Positions 22,961 through 34,237 of a stretch of DNA of 64,000 bases are shown here, piece after piece. Positions within the stretch are counted from its first letter, which is position 1. Each line of letters opens with the position of its first letter. The notes under the pieces were generated by a model. That model did not search any database. It was not told where the DNA came from and was given only the letters and a program-made list of their open reading frames with translations. Location of the stretch: the NCBI GenBank assembly GCA_014843695.1, contig CM026400.1:30571563-30635562 (forward strand), given 5' to 3'. The DNA comes from Archivesica marissinica (Eukaryota > Mollusca > Bivalvia > Venerida > Vesicomyidae). Made by a program: the position numbers and the translations under genes.

Positions 22961-23789
22961 TACCGTATTTAGCTGTGTATTGTGCGCTACCGTGTATAGT
23001 GCGCACCCACGATCTGGCACGAAAATCGGCGGAAAAACTGAGTTCCTATGTATACTGCGCACTTGAAAAACGCAATTTTCCAAGTCAAAATTTAACATTT
23101 CTCAAGAATCGCTAAAAATTGTGCTCCGTGATTTTTACAACATATATTAATCACTCGAGATATACCTCATCGAGTAACGGTAACTCGGGGCACACCTGCT
23201 CAAATTTCTCGACACGTTCTCAAACATCTCAACACGTTCTCAAACATGTCAGCAGATGCTCAAACTTCTCAACACGTGAAGCCTACCTAATTAACTGGGA
23301 CCCATTGTGAAAGGTTTGTCGAAATTAATTATCGCTACAATCAATTGAAATACTGCAGCCAAAAAAGTTTTTTTTATGCAATGCATTGTACATTGTACGG
23401 CGAAGTACGCGAAAAGTACGGGAAATATTACATACGATAAAACCACGTGATGTTATCAAATCGCCATTTTTTATGCATTTACCTTTTCAATTAAATTCAT
23501 CAAAGTTTGCCAAAATAAACGAAATATATGCTAATTTTGTGGTCTTATTCATTTGATTTATTTATATAGACTATCGGCAACTGGTTTTAATAGCTAGTTT
23601 ATAACGATTGTCGAATGTAACAACTTATAGAATGACTGTGGGCCGTTCGGGTCGAATTTCAGTTTTTTCACGAAATTTTGGTCCGGAAAAAAATGTCCTG
23701 ATGTCTGTACTGGTGTATAATGCGCAGTAGATAAAATGGATGAGGATTTCAGTAAGAAATGTGCGCACTATACACAGCTAAATACGGTA
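22961..23789. mobile_element. Non-autonomous DNA transposon family C, copy 2
   Basis: 829 bp, ends TACCGTATTTAGCTGTGTAT and CACAGCTAAATACGGTA, colinear with copy 1. Shared interior words include GATCTGGCACGAAAATCGGC and TAAAACCACGTGATG. It interrupts a 133-residue minus-strand frame (22,697-23,098) that is therefore unlikely to be a gene. Confidence 0.85.
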
Positions 23790-23924
23790 TTACAGAACAA
23801 TACAACAAACTGATTGGTTCTCAAACTGGAAGTCATTGGTGACTATACATATTGTATAGATTTTACAGAGCTTTAGGGTATGAAGTGACTTATCAAATGG
23901 TGACAATAAGTGCTAAAAGCTAAG

Positions 23925-24200
23925 TCCAGTGGTAACACGCTGGACTGGTAATCCAGGGATTGCAGGTTCAATCCCCCCATCTGACCATAATAAAATTAAC
24001 AGTTTTTCAGATGTGAAATTTAAACCAAGGTCTTGTGTCTAACAGTGCTGTACACCGCACCGCGCATGTAAAAGAACCAGAGGAGACTCTGGAATGGGTA
24101 TCTGACTGTATCATTGCACTATCCTCCAAAAATCTAAAATGACTAATATCTTCAGGAGGCATTCATATGGGCAACCGGTAGCGACGATAAATAAACACAC
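23925..24200 (+). mobile_element. SINE-T copy
   Basis: Head AGTCCAGTGGTAACACGCTG with anticodon loop CTGGTAA, B box GGTTCAATCC, body with CCAGAGGAGACTCTGG and end GACGATAAATAAACAC. A few small deletions relative to the 2.4-kb copy. Confidence 0.85.
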
Positions 24201-24214
24201 ACATATTTTTTTAC

Positions 24215-24284
24215 AGATAGATCTGTAGTCCAGTAGTTAACATGTTGGACCAGGGATTGCAGGTTCGATCTACTGTCTGACCAT
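24215..24284 (+). mobile_element. SINE-T head only
   Basis: The tRNA-like head alone (ATCTGTAGTCCAGTAGTTAA to GATCTACTGTCTGACC), with a deletion in the anticodon arm. It starts right after the previous SINE-T, so it may be a second insertion into the tail of the first. Confidence 0.7.
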
Positions 24285-24462
24285 GTTTCTCATCCTCCTA
24301 TGTTTACATAAACAGATGCATCTCTATAATGTTAGAACTCTGTAGCTGTGTTTCAAGAGTATATCAAAAGTTAATCTGGGATAAGGTGAAATTGTATTTA
24401 TGTTTCTGTGTGTGTAAATATGAAAATCAAATAAACGGCAACTCAAAAATATTTATTTTTTA

Positions 24463-24699
24463 TTAACCCATTTCATTCTGGTAACATTTAAAGGCTTTTG
24501 CAAACAACATAGATCCAGATCAGCCACAGCGTGACGCTCAGTATCTATGTTGTTTGCTACATAGCCAAGTGTCTTAGCAAGATCATCTGAATAGCAAACA
24601 GCATAGAGCCTGATCAGACGGAACGTTCCGTGGTGGTTGATCTGGCTCTATGTTCTTTGCAAATATTGTTTGAACGGTATCCAGAATGAAATGGGTTAA
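24463..24699 (-). mobile_element. MITE family A, copy 2
   Basis: Bounded by TTAACCCATTTCATTCTGG and CCAGAATGAAATGGGTTAA. It is inverted relative to copy 1 at 4,493-4,742: here the GATCCAGATCAGCC arm comes first and the GGAACGTTCC hairpin second. Confidence 0.85.
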
Positions 24700-24945
24700 A
24701 AAATGGTAACTCAAAGAAAAGAAAAAAAAAAAAGAACTTTATAATTAGCAAAAGCTGAAGTAAAATATTACAAAGAATACTGATCTACAACTGAACACTG
24801 ATCAAAAGCATCATAGTTAACATACCGGTATACAAAATCTAACAATCAATTTGATATCCAATTTGAGTCGTTATAGCCTGGGATCAGGCGTTGTTGATAT
24901 ATTTTGGCTGGTTAGTTACATAAATATAATTTAACACCGAGACAA

Positions 24946-25186
24946 TTAACCCTTTCAACACCAAGTAACTCACATGGACTGGTCCATGATATTCATAAAC
25001 CAATAAATGAATCAGAAAATCACATTTGGACAAGTTCATTTATCAAAATGGGTAATTATGTCTAAAAATAGTCATATCACTGGCAAAAAGTGCAGATCCT
25101 GATGAGACGGCTCGTCACGAGCCGGCTCATCTGGATCTACACTTTTTGTAAGCCTATTTAGAGGTATGTGGTGTTGAAAGGGTTAA
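24946..25186 (+). mobile_element. MITE family B, copy 3
   Basis: TTAACCCTTTCAACACCAAG to GTGTTGAAAGGGTTAA, 241 bp, the cleanest copy of the family. The core GAGACGGCTCGTCACGAGCC is a near-perfect hairpin flanked by CCTGATGA and TCATCTGGATC arms. Confidence 0.88.
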
Positions 25187-25304
25187 TTGGGACGTGTTGA
25201 GTTTCTGATAATTTGGCCAGAAGTAAATTAGTGAAAAATCGACAAGACTCCCGGAACCCAAGTTAGGGTTGCTATCAAAGTATTCAGTAATGTTGTTCAT
25301 AATA

Positions 25305-25440
25305 CAGGTTCGATCCCCCATCTGACCCTAATAAAGTTAACAGTCTTTCAGATGGGAAATTTAAACGGAGGTCTTGTCGGTGCTTTGCACCGAGCACGTA
25401 AAATGAACCAGATCAGACTCTGGAATGGGTCTCTGTGTTA
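25305..25440 (+). mobile_element. SINE-T, 5'-truncated
   Basis: Starts at the B box (GGTTCGATCCCCCATCTGAC) and continues through the body to GGAATGGGTCTCTGTG. The A-box half and the tail are absent. Confidence 0.75.
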
Positions 25441-25551
25441 TTTACGGTTGATTGGTCTCAACAGTGGTAAGACATGGCATGCTTCCATCATTTTATCATA
25501 CCATATTTACTGACATTGTGTTATATACAGGACAAGGTTGACAAACAGATA

Positions 25552-25838
25552 AACAGACGGATATGTAGTCCAGTGGTAACACGCTTAACTGGTAATCCAG
25601 GGATCGCAGGTTCGATCCCCCGTCTGATCCTAATAAAAGTAACAGTCTTTCAGATGGGACGTTAAACCGAGGTCTCATGTCGGTGCTTTACATCGTGCAC
25701 GTAAAAGAACCAGAGAAGACTCTGGAATGGGTCTCTGTCTGTATCATTGCACTATCCTCCAAAATCTAAAATAACTAATCTCTTCAGGAGGCGTCGCTCA
25801 TATGGGCAACCGGTAGCGACGATAAATAAACATAAAAA
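25552..25838 (+). mobile_element. SINE-T copy inside a 60-bp direct repeat
   Basis: Complete head (GTAGTCCAGTGGTAACACGC, B box GGTTCGATCCC) through to GACGATAAATAAACATAA. The bases before it (about 25,492-25,553) recur almost exactly after it (about 25,849-25,911), both beginning TTTATCATACCATATTTAC and ending GACAAACAGATAAA. This is far longer than a usual SINE target duplication. Confidence 0.85.
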
Positions 25839-26241
25839 CACACACTTTATCATACCATATTTACTGACATTGTGTTCTATACAGGACAAGGTTGACAAAC
25901 AGATAAAACAGTACACTACATGTAGCTGACCAGTGAAATCTACTGGTTTCGAGGAGAAGAATTATATAACAATCTGTCTTTCATTCTAATCCTGTTTCTA
26001 TATTTTGATTATGTGTGATGATTGTTCAATATGTATTATATTGGGAAATAAAATATGTTTAAACTAAATCTACTCGTCACAGACTATCGATTCACCCGTA
26101 ATTCACTTAATAACCCTGGGCAACAATTATATAAAGATTAAGCATGAATGTCAATTGTTGATTTAATAAAGGGAGAATGTGCTTATTTTGAAATAATAGA
26201 TGTATGATATGCACGACTGATGACATATTCAATTATATACC

Positions 26242-27055
26242 AGGGCTCATTCTAGAGTGACACCTGGGCAAAATAGCCGCCATAGAATACATACAATGAA
26301 GTAAAAAATGTTTTAAAATGTTTTTTTTAAATTTTCATATAAATGTTCTCCAGTAAGATAAATTGTTCCATTTATAAAGAACATGCTCATTCTAGAATGA
26401 CACCTAGTCGCCATAGATACCAACAAGTAAAAAAATGTTATAATTTTTTTTTTAATTATCATATAATTTTCTCCAATAAGATAAATTGTCCCATTTATAA
26501 AGAACAGGCTCATTCTAGAGTGTGACTTGGGCAAAATAGTCGCCATAGATACCATGAATTTTTTTTTTTAATTTTCATATAAATTTACTCCAGTAAGATA
26601 CTCTGTCCCATTTATAAAGCACGGGCTCACCCTAGATACCTTGGGGCCCCACTTCTCCCTTAGCCAAAAATATATATATTATTTAGTATTTAATGGTCAT
26701 ATACTGTATTTTAACACTATTTTGTTAAAATATTAATTAAATAACACTATTTTAGGACACAATTGTACGATTCTCCAAACAATTCTGACCTATTCTGTGT
26801 CTGCATACATATACATTATTTTTATCTGTAAGCCTCGAACAATCATATGTTAATGAAATCCTCATTCTTTCATGTATGTATGTGAAATGAGGGGGGGAAA
26901 CGTTTGTGACTTGCATCAGTCACAATTATACTATCACAGGCCAACTTCACCCCAAAAAAAAGAAAGGTAAGTAATTTATTAAATAACACCATTTAAGGAC
27001 CCGAACGCGCGCTTTCTCACTTCTCCCAAAAATACTGACCTAGAACAAACACTGC
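26242..27055. mobile_element. MITE family D, tandemly amplified copy
   Basis: Three tandem units of about 128 bp start with GGCTCATTCTAGAGTGACAC-like words (from about 26,243, 26,385 and 26,508) and contain GTCGCCATAGATACCA and CCATTTATAAAG. They lead into CACTTCTCCCTTAGCC and finally CGCGCTTTCTCACTTCTCCC at about 27,008-27,028. This is a family D element whose left part was triplicated. Confidence 0.6.
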
Positions 27056-27059
27056 TATC

Positions 27060-28114
27060 AAATGCATGCATTTTTGGCACTTCAAAGAGACAACAATGCT
27101 GCAGAATCAGTGGATTCTTTTTGGGTCAATCAGGTCACAATGACAAAATTCGTACAATACAGAAAAAGAATAATAATGAAAGACAGAGTGGAATACATGT
27201 ATTAATCTCCTTAGGATTAGAGTATGTGCATTATTAATTCTCGAATTATAATTGCATCACACATGTGCTGTTGTTTTAGCTTCTTTTTTTTATTAAATAA
27301 TCACATTTCTCAAAATTATACTATATTCTTCCGAAATGTAACTATATTAATTTTATTGTGAACAGATTAATAGCTGAAACATATTTTATTTCCCAATCTA
27401 TATAATACTTGCTTTAGTGCACCTACTAGGTGTCAGATTACCGGATGTCTAGACACTTCTGTGGTTAAATGGGTGCTCTCTACGGGATAATAAGGGCTGT
27501 GTAGCATTTTATTTGTGCTTATTTTTTATACTGCATATTTTCGATATTACGCCAAGTTATCAAAATTGCCATATATACCTGGTACTAACATCTAGTATGC
27601 AGTGGAAAGAATTACTGTAAGCTTTTAGCTTTCAGTTCAATCTACATATCACGATATAAATGTAGGTTTCTGTATATTTCTCAATGTATATATTACATGT
27701 ATCCTGATAAATAAATATGTTTAAACCAAGCACTGTATGGATCATGCCGAAAATACATGTTATATTATGTTGTTCGAAGGTGAACAGTTGCTGTCAGACA
27801 GTCTGACCATGGCTGAAACAATATAATTATTCTGATATCAGCTAATGGGTGAGCTTGCAAGCTAGCCAGTCAAGTAGGTAATTTGTGATAGATAGATAGA
27901 TTCTTTATTAAGAGATTGATATATGACTCATCATAATCTACCACAGATTCATTACATTCAGACTATGACTAGTGTAATACTTTATTATTAGACGTAGTAA
28001 AAAATCAATGAATTCAGTAGACGTATCAATTGTCGTACTGTTTCCTGACGGTCACTTTACTATGACAGGTTAATATTTATAAATAAACAGATCAGATATA
28101 TATGCTTGAGTGTT
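27060..28114. other. Intron 1 sequence of endophilin-B, little structure
   Basis: AT-rich, no exon seen. A minus-strand retroelement-like 3' tail (CTTAATAAAGAATC then TATC repeats) lies at about 27,888-27,915. Nothing else recognised. Confidence 0.5.
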
Positions 28115-28116
28115 AC

Positions 28117-28194
28117 CTGAACAGCTCGGTTAAAAACAGCCCCTGCTGAACCAGCAAAACGCTTAAATTTGCCCCCTAAGTTATTTGCATCCAT
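28117..28194 (-). CDS. SH3GLB: Endophilin-B, coding exon 1 (start codon)
   Basis: A 26-codon exon: ATG at 28,194, protein beginning MDANNLGGKFKRF and ending FNRAVQ, then a CAG|GTAACA donor. Animal endophilin-B proteins start with a short amphipathic H0 helix ending in a similar ..SRAVQ before FTEEKLG, so the join to exon 2 (phase 0) is convincing. H0 inserts into membranes. The transcript would run leftward across about 21 kb of intron containing the giant minisatellite. I found no other in-frame upstream ATG. The short length hides this exon from ORF-based calling. Confidence 0.85.
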
Positions 28195-29479
28195 TTTGTG
28201 TTGATTTGCAATTCACTTCCGTATTGCTACGGAGTAAATGCTGTGAATTTATTAGGTAGTTTATTATATTTCTGATGAATGCAATACACAGATAGCACCA
28301 TAAATTTACTATCCGATACATTGCAGGTAGAATTTCTGTTTTGTTAAATACTTAATTTATTTGCTGCAATATTTACTGCGGTACTTTCTACGGAACTTGA
28401 AGTTGTCAAGATTTTGTTTTAAAATGGCCGACTTTGTGTTGTTGACATTTCCAACTTGAAAAAAAAAGGAAAATGTCTCGAATTAAAGGATTTTGAATAG
28501 TTAATATCAAACAAAATACAGAAAGAAACGTTTAATCTAAGAAATTAAATGGTTGGTTAATACAGATACAAGTTGATTTCCCGCATAATGTGTGCAATGT
28601 GCCTTCTAAATAGTTATCTATGAATTCGCCCCCAAATAATTTCGTACACACACAGCATTAATTTGGAAGGAGTTATCATACTTTGACTTTGTTCATGTAC
28701 CTGTGCATCCTATCTCGAGGTTTTGAATGATCACATGTCCCAAATAAATACATTATATTAGTACATAGCCTGCATGCAAATCAATGGTGAATGGGTGTTT
28801 CCCAAGAAGCAAGGTGCCCCTTAGAAGTTATGCAAGAGAACATTGGTAACTTAAATCCTGTAGTCAAATACTGTAGTTGTCCCATTTAACTACTTTAATT
28901 TGTCGACATTTCGTGAGTGCCAAAAGAGAGGCATAAAAGTTTAAACTTTATGCAATAATACCAACAGCTTTATCGTGCAGGATGGCGTTTGATGCCGATA
29001 TTATCCCAGAATATCCAGCAGCTCAAATACAATTGCATGGGAGAGAATTCTTCCGACATTTTCGCTTTATTGAAATTGATGAATTTAAAACTTGTACAAT
29101 CCCTTCATAACAATAGTAATAATAGTGTTGACAGTTGTTATATGTATGTATGACAGTATGTGGTCCTCTTTACATCCAAATTTTCGGCTTAATAAGCCTT
29201 TTTCAAGAAAAACCCAAATCCGGCTAATTCATTTTCTTTAAGATGTATGTTTGTTCCATTTGGGCATGCTTAGCCGACATAAGTGGTTAACCAGTACTAA
29301 GCAATGTGTGTGAGGTGCCTTGCTCAATGACACTACATACGTGGCCTGACCGAGTATCAAACCAGGGACCACTCGATTCCAAATCCGACGCTCTATCACT
29401 GGACCACGGACGCCACACAAGATTCCTAAGATTGTTATGAATTAGTATTTTTGCATGTTACTGTAATGATTTTATTCAG
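28195..29479. promoter_or_regulatory. Divergent intergenic region
   Basis: Lies between the endophilin-B start (minus) and the first recognised exon of the plus-strand gene. It should hold the 5' UTR and promoter of endophilin-B and possibly an untranslated first exon of the neighbour. No TATA box or CpG island stands out. A small plus-strand frame, ATG at 28,982, 42 codons, is not supported by splice or homology evidence. The right part is occupied by a SINE fragment. Confidence 0.4.
29240..29420 (-). mobile_element. tRNA-like SINE, minus strand
   Basis: On the minus strand the head reads GGTCCAGTGATAGAGCG (A-box-like), anticodon loop about TTTGGAA, then GGTTTGATACTCGG (B-box-like). It is followed by the core CATTGAGCAAGGCACCTC and AGTACTGGTTAACCACTT. 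The same AGTACTGGTTAACC core is in the SINE at 55,137-55,401. Confidence 0.6.
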
Positions 29480-29627
29480 AGCACCATGGCCATGAAAGTC
29501 CACATAGACGAGACAAATTGTGGACCTCTCTGCCAACATCCATCATGTTGGCAATCCAATACCAGACAAGCTAAAGGTTTTCCTAAATTTAGGGCCAGTC
29601 AACCTTCTCTACCTGACATTGAACTCG
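29480..29627 (+). CDS. Unknown gene, exon a (likely start codon)
   Basis: Acceptor TTTTATTCAG precedes the exon and the donor is G|GTAAGA. An ATG at 29,486 sits in a good CACCATGG context and opens MAMKVHIDETNCGPLCQHP, ending LPDIEL plus one base. Calling this ATG the start is an inference; the six bases before it would be 5' UTR after an untranslated exon. Cys- and His-bearing but without a recognisable zinc motif. I do not recognise the protein. Phase continuity with three further exons argues that it is real. Confidence 0.6.
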
Positions 29628-29770
29628 GTAAGAACTATATTTTGTGCCTGTTTACTTACTAAGCAGATCACACAGGGCACTTTCCTGCCATCTGCCACCA
29701 GCAAAGTGGTGAAAGAATTTTGTACTTGATGACAGGATAAAAAAAATCACACCATGAGGTCAGCTGTGAG

Positions 29771-29982
29771 ACCCCACTGGACTGGTAATCCAGGGATCGC
29801 AGGTTCGATCCCCCGTCTGACTCTAATAAAATTAACAGTCTTTCCGATGGGACTTTAAACCGGTCTCGCGTCGTTGCTTTATGTAAAAGAACCAGAGGAG
29901 ACTCTGGAATGGGCCTCTGTCTGTATCATTGCACTATCCTCCAAAAATCTAAAATGACTAGCGATGATAAATAAACGTAAAA
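29771..29982 (+). mobile_element. SINE-T, 5'-truncated
   Basis: Begins in the anticodon arm (CACTGGACTGGTAATCCAGG), B box GGTTCGATCCC, body with CCAGAGGAGACTCTGG and a short end GCGATGATAAATAAACG. It lies in intron a-b of the unknown gene. Confidence 0.82.
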
Positions 29983-30307
29983 CACACACACCTCATTAAC
30001 CCATAATTATACAAATGTACAGTGTATTAACTTACATGCTTCATGTAAATAACTGTGCACAGATGTGTGCATCTATGTCGCAGCTGATTGAAATATACGA
30101 CATTCAATATTTTGTTAATAGTTCACATTTTGTCAACTTTTCTATTGTCTCTCCAAATTCCTATTATTTTATTATCTAGATTTAATACCTATTTTACGAA
30201 TTAAACAAAATGCGGAAACAGAACGGAAACCCTGGTTTTATATATATGTATGTTAGATGATTATAAATGAATGTTCATTGTACATGTACAGGATACATAT
30301 ATTTCAG

Positions 30308-30452
30308 ATTTGCCCACATTGAAGGTGTGTAACATGCTAGATGATTACGGCAATGACCACAGAGATTTGTTTCCCTCGAAGTACGGTGGTAAACCCTCGC
30401 ACAAGAGGAGCGAGCTCTATTCAAGTCTGGAGAAACCTATCCGAGCACAGAG
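30308..30452 (+). CDS. Unknown gene, exon b
   Basis: Acceptor TATATTTCAG, donor AG|GTACAT. The first two bases complete the Asp codon left open by exon a; it then encodes LPTLKVCNMLDDYGNDHRDL and ends KPIRAQ plus two bases. Basic and polar, no domain recognised. Matching phases on both sides support the splicing. The nearby SINE-H and retroelement fragment are intronic. Confidence 0.65.
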
Positions 30453-30491
30453 GTACATAAAATTGCACAACATTATGAGGGTCAAAGTTGA

Positions 30492-30733
30492 AACATTTTT
30501 TTTATTTTACAACAATTGCAAAACAAGCTTTAACAACTTCTATTAATTACTCTCGTTGGCGCTGATGAAAGCGTAAACGTGGTCATTTGTGTGGGAGGAA
30601 ACCGGAGTACCCAGAGAAAACACCCCTGTCCGATCTGGCGACCACCATACCATCTGACATACTTCCTGGTGCAAGGGTCGAACCTGGGTTGCATTTGTGA
30701 GAAGTGAGAGCGCTAACCACTGCGCTTCTAAAG
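30492..30733 (-). mobile_element. tRNA-Glu-like SINE (SINE-H), minus strand
   Basis: Minus-strand head GCGCAGTGGTTAGCGCTC (A box) with loop ACTTCTC (anticodon TTC) and B box GGTTCGACCC. It is followed by GGTACTCCGGTTTCCTCCCA, GCCAACGAGAGT and a tail ending GTTGTAAAATAAA. Tail-only copies lie at about 505-645 and 31,515-31,612. Confidence 0.75.
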
Positions 30734-30849
30734 CCTGTGGTTTTTGGTGTTTGATTCTTACGTATTTGATTGATATCATTTGGCTCCTTTCATTCGACAT
30801 CTACTTTGGTGACTTGACATAACTCTGTCAAGGTCACTTGTTTCTAATT

Positions 30850-31440
30850 TTAACTCTGCATGCTGGGTCGCCCCATACCCAAACACTGATAGACCAAATT
30901 GAAGGTGTCCGGCGAAAAGCAGCCCGTTGGATAAAGGCTGACTTCTATCGTACCTCTAGTGTTACAGACATGCTACATTCCCTAAATCTACGCAGACTAG
31001 ATCAACGGCGTATTGACAATAGGTTATCCCTTATGTATAAAATTCATAATGATCTTGTTGCTATTCCCATTGAAAATTACCTAGTTCCTCTCTCCCGTCC
31101 TACTCGCCATTGCCATTCCTTAAGCTATAGGTTAATTACAGCAACTACAGACTACTACAAGTTTTCCTTCTTTCCAAGAACAATCTATCATTGGAACCAC
31201 CTCCCTCCTGACATTGTCCATCTCCCTACCATAGAGCAATTCAATACGGCAGTTTGCCATATTGAACATGCCAGTCCCTAGTTGTTCTGCGTAGCTGCTT
31301 TTAAACTTTTACCACAACTTATTTTCATACCTTCTTAAATTATACTTTTAACTACTCATACTTTTAACTTCTTTGCGGTTTTTGACGCGCAACATGTCTA
31401 CGTCCCCGTGAGGGGTTCGACATTAAAGGAAAATAGATAG
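30850..31440 (+). pseudogene. Non-LTR retrotransposon, 3' end (CR1/Jockey-like RT C-terminus)
   Basis: A 147-codon frame (30,838-31,281) matches the C-terminal part of reverse transcriptases of CR1/Jockey-type elements: QIEGVRRKAARWI, SSVTDMLHSL, DQRRIDNRLSLMYKI and YYKFSFFPRTIYHWN are typical. The catalytic RT domain and endonuclease are missing, so it is a 5'-truncated insertion. The 3' UTR carries CCCCGTGAGGGGTTCGAC and ends in a TAGATAGATA repeat. It lies in intron b-c of the unknown gene, same strand. Confidence 0.85.
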
Positions 31441-31514
31441 ATAACATAAAGGCTATAAATAGTTCAAATAATTGTAGCAGACGACAATTCATTAATATGT
31501 TTTTCTTATTTTTT

Positions 31515-31615
31515 CTTTAAACTTTATTTATTTTACAACGATTGCGAAACAACTTTTAACAACTTATATTAATCACTCTCGTTGGCACGGATGAAAGCAT
31601 ATATGTGGTCATTTT
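31515..31615 (-). repeat. SINE-H tail fragment
   Basis: TTATTTTACAACGATTGCG to ATGAAAGCATATATGTGGTC, the complement of the SINE-H 3' part, as at 505-645. Confidence 0.65.
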
Positions 31616-31829
31616 TCTTGTTTGTAACTGAAAACTCTTTACATCACAATTCTAATAAAATTCCATGACATATTTGACTGATATTTCCACCGCTAGTATG
31701 CAAAGAATTAAGCCAACTATTGTCAGTGTTCATTACTTCCTTGGTACGCCATTGTTGATTTATGATGCAGTTATCACCCTAAGATATTCGGAACTGGTTA
31801 TGCCTGACCTCTGTCTGAATTTTGACTAG

Positions 31830-32460
31830 ATACCTGCACTGTGCATTAATTAGATATCTGCACTCTGCGTTATACTCACACTGTGCATTAACTAGATACC
31901 CACACTGTGCATTAACTAGATACCCACACTGTGCATTAACTAGATACCCGCACTGTGCATTAACTAGATACCCACACTGTGCATTAACTAGATACCCACA
32001 CTGTGCATTAACTAAATACCCACACTGTGCATTAACTAGATACCCACACTGTGCATTAACTAGATACCCGCACTGTGCATTAACTAGATACCCACACTGT
32101 GCATTAACTAGATACCCACACTGTGCATTAACTAGATACCCACACTGTGCATTAACTAGATACCCACACTGTGCATTAATTAGATATCCACACTGTGCAT
32201 CAATTAGATACCCACACTGTGCATTAACTAGATACCCACACTGTACATTAACTAGATACCCACACTGTGCATTAACTAGATACCCACACTGTGCATTAAT
32301 TAGATATCCACACTGTGCATTAATTAGATACCCACACTGTGCATTAACTAGATACCCACACTGTGCATTAAGTAGATACCCACACTGTGCATTAACTAGA
32401 TACCCACACTGTGCATTAATTAGATATCCACACTGTGCATTAACTAGATACCTGCACTTC
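31830..32460. repeat. Minisatellite, 24-bp unit
   Basis: About 26 units of CACACTGTGCATTAACTAGA plus TACC. Divisible by three, so one frame stays open for 217 codons (TRYPHCAL repeated); this is not a gene. Located in intron b-c. Confidence 0.95.
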
Positions 32461-32975
32461 CTTATTACTTCATGAAATTAATCCGTTACCACAGAAATGT
32501 TATAGTTAAAATCCGTCATCTTATCGATCTAACACAGAAACGTGAAATAATATGTTGACAAATTTGGCAATGTAAATGAGGCTATGGGAGAGTCACTGGG
32601 GGGGGGGTGAAATTCTTTTATGTGAGTTGCTATCCAACTGACTTGCGGTAGGTCAGTGGTTCTAACTGTGTACCGGTACCACACCTTTATTAATTATTCC
32701 AAATGAGACGTGCTTATGTATGTTTTGATAGTCAGTAAATAACTAATTGTTTTTAAATGTGGAAGAAAATAAATTGCAAAGCTAGCGGAAAATTGTTTGT
32801 TTGAGTACGATTCGCCAGTTTCATATTCGGAATGTATGTACATGTATCTAGACTATTGGTTGTTCAGTTTTAGATGGTGTAAAATTTGCAGTTGAAAATG
32901 TTTGGATTTGCGGAGCATATCTTTGGAGAAGGAAAGCTCTTGAACAAAAAAACTGATTAGTTTGTAGGGAAACCG
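32461..32975. other. Intronic, nothing recognised
   Basis: AT-rich intronic sequence with a nine-base G run near 32,600. No exon or repeat family identified. Confidence 0.5.
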
Positions 32976-32979
32976 GTTT

Positions 32980-34112
32980 TTAGAGGAGTTCTGGTTTATA
33001 GAGGTGTTCTGGTTTAGAGGAGTTCCAGTGTAGAGGAGTTTCAATTTAGAGGGTTCCAGTTTAGAGGTGTTCCAGTTTATATGGTTTTCGGTTTAGAGGG
33101 TTTCCTGTTTGGAAAGGTTCTGGTTTCGAGGGTTCCGGTTTCGAGGAATTTGTGTTAAAAGGTTTCCTGTTTAGAGGAATTATTCACTGTATTCAAATTC
33201 TTTTTCAATTTAGAGGTGTTCCGGTTTAGAGGTGTTCCGGTTTAGAGGTGTTCCAGTGTAGAGGTGTTCCGGTTTATAGGTGTTCCGGTTTATAAGGGTT
33301 TCAGTTGAGAGAAAGAGGTTCTGGTTTGGAAGGGTTCCAGTTTAGCGGGTTTCCTGTTTGGAAGGTTTCTGGTTTAGAGAGGTTCTTGTTTGTATGGGTA
33401 CCTGTTGAGAAGAGGGGTTCTGGTTTAGAGGGTTCTGGTTTAGAGTGATTCAGGTTTAGAGTGGTTCTGGTATAGAGGTGTTCCAGTTTGGCGGCGGTGT
33501 TCCGGTTTAGGGGGGTTATGATTTAGTGGGATTTTGGTTTAGGACAATTCCAGTTTAGAGGGATTCCAGTTTAGAGGGATTCCAGTTTAGAGGGATTCTG
33601 GCTTAAAGGGTTCCGGTTTAGAGGAATTATGGGTTAAAGGGTTCCGGTTTAGAGGAATTATGGGTTAAAGGGTTCCGGTTTAGAGGAATTATGGGTTAAA
33701 GGGTTCCGGTTTAGAGGAATTATGGGTTAAAAGGTTCCGGTTTAGAGGAATTATGGGTTAAAAGGTTCCGGTTTAGAGGAATTATGGGTTAAAGGGTTCC
33801 GGTTTAGAGGAATTATGGGTTAAAGGGTTCCGGTTTAGAGGAATTATGGGTTAAAAGGTTCCGGTTTAGAGGAATTATGGGTTAAAAGGTTCCGGTTTAG
33901 AGGAATTATGGGTTAAAAGGTTCCGGTTTAGAGGAATTATGGGTTAAAAGGTTCCGGTTTAGAGGAATTATGGGTTAAAAGGTTCCGGTTTAGAGGAATT
34001 ATGGGTTAAACGGTTCTGGTTTAGAGGAATTATGGGTTAAAAGGTTCCGGTTTAGAGGAATTATGGGTTAAAAGGTTCCGGTTTAGAGGAATTATGGGTT
34101 AAAAGGTTTCCT
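32980..34112. repeat. Minisatellite, degenerate then regular 31-bp unit
   Basis: From about 32,980 to 33,600 are loose repeats of GTTCCGGTTTAGAGG-like words, 15-30 bp apart. From about 33,612 they become a regular 31-bp array of about 16 units (GAGGAATTATGGGTTAAAAG then GTTCCGGTTTA). The gradient suggests the regular array was amplified from the diffuse one. It ends about 125 bp before exon c. Confidence 0.92.
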
Positions 34113-34237
34113 GATTAGAGGGATATTTCACTGTATACAAATCCTTTTTCATAGTTTTTTCACAAGCACACTCTCATATTTATCAATATTCTGTTATTTA
34201 TCTGTTTGATCTGTATTGTTAACTGCCTCTGTTTCAG

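Noticed and set aside
28982..29110. 42-codon frame starting MAFDADIIPEY as first exon of the unknown gene
   Set aside because: It ends at a stop, and the only GT near its end would create a stop when joined to exon a; no homology.
2371..29982. Threonine tRNA genes
   Set aside because: The tRNA-like heads are followed by a common SINE body and tail, several are truncated, and acceptor stems do not pair properly.
31822..32475. 217-codon frame of TRYPHCAL repeats
   Set aside because: Product of a 24-bp minisatellite without stops; no start context or splice sites.
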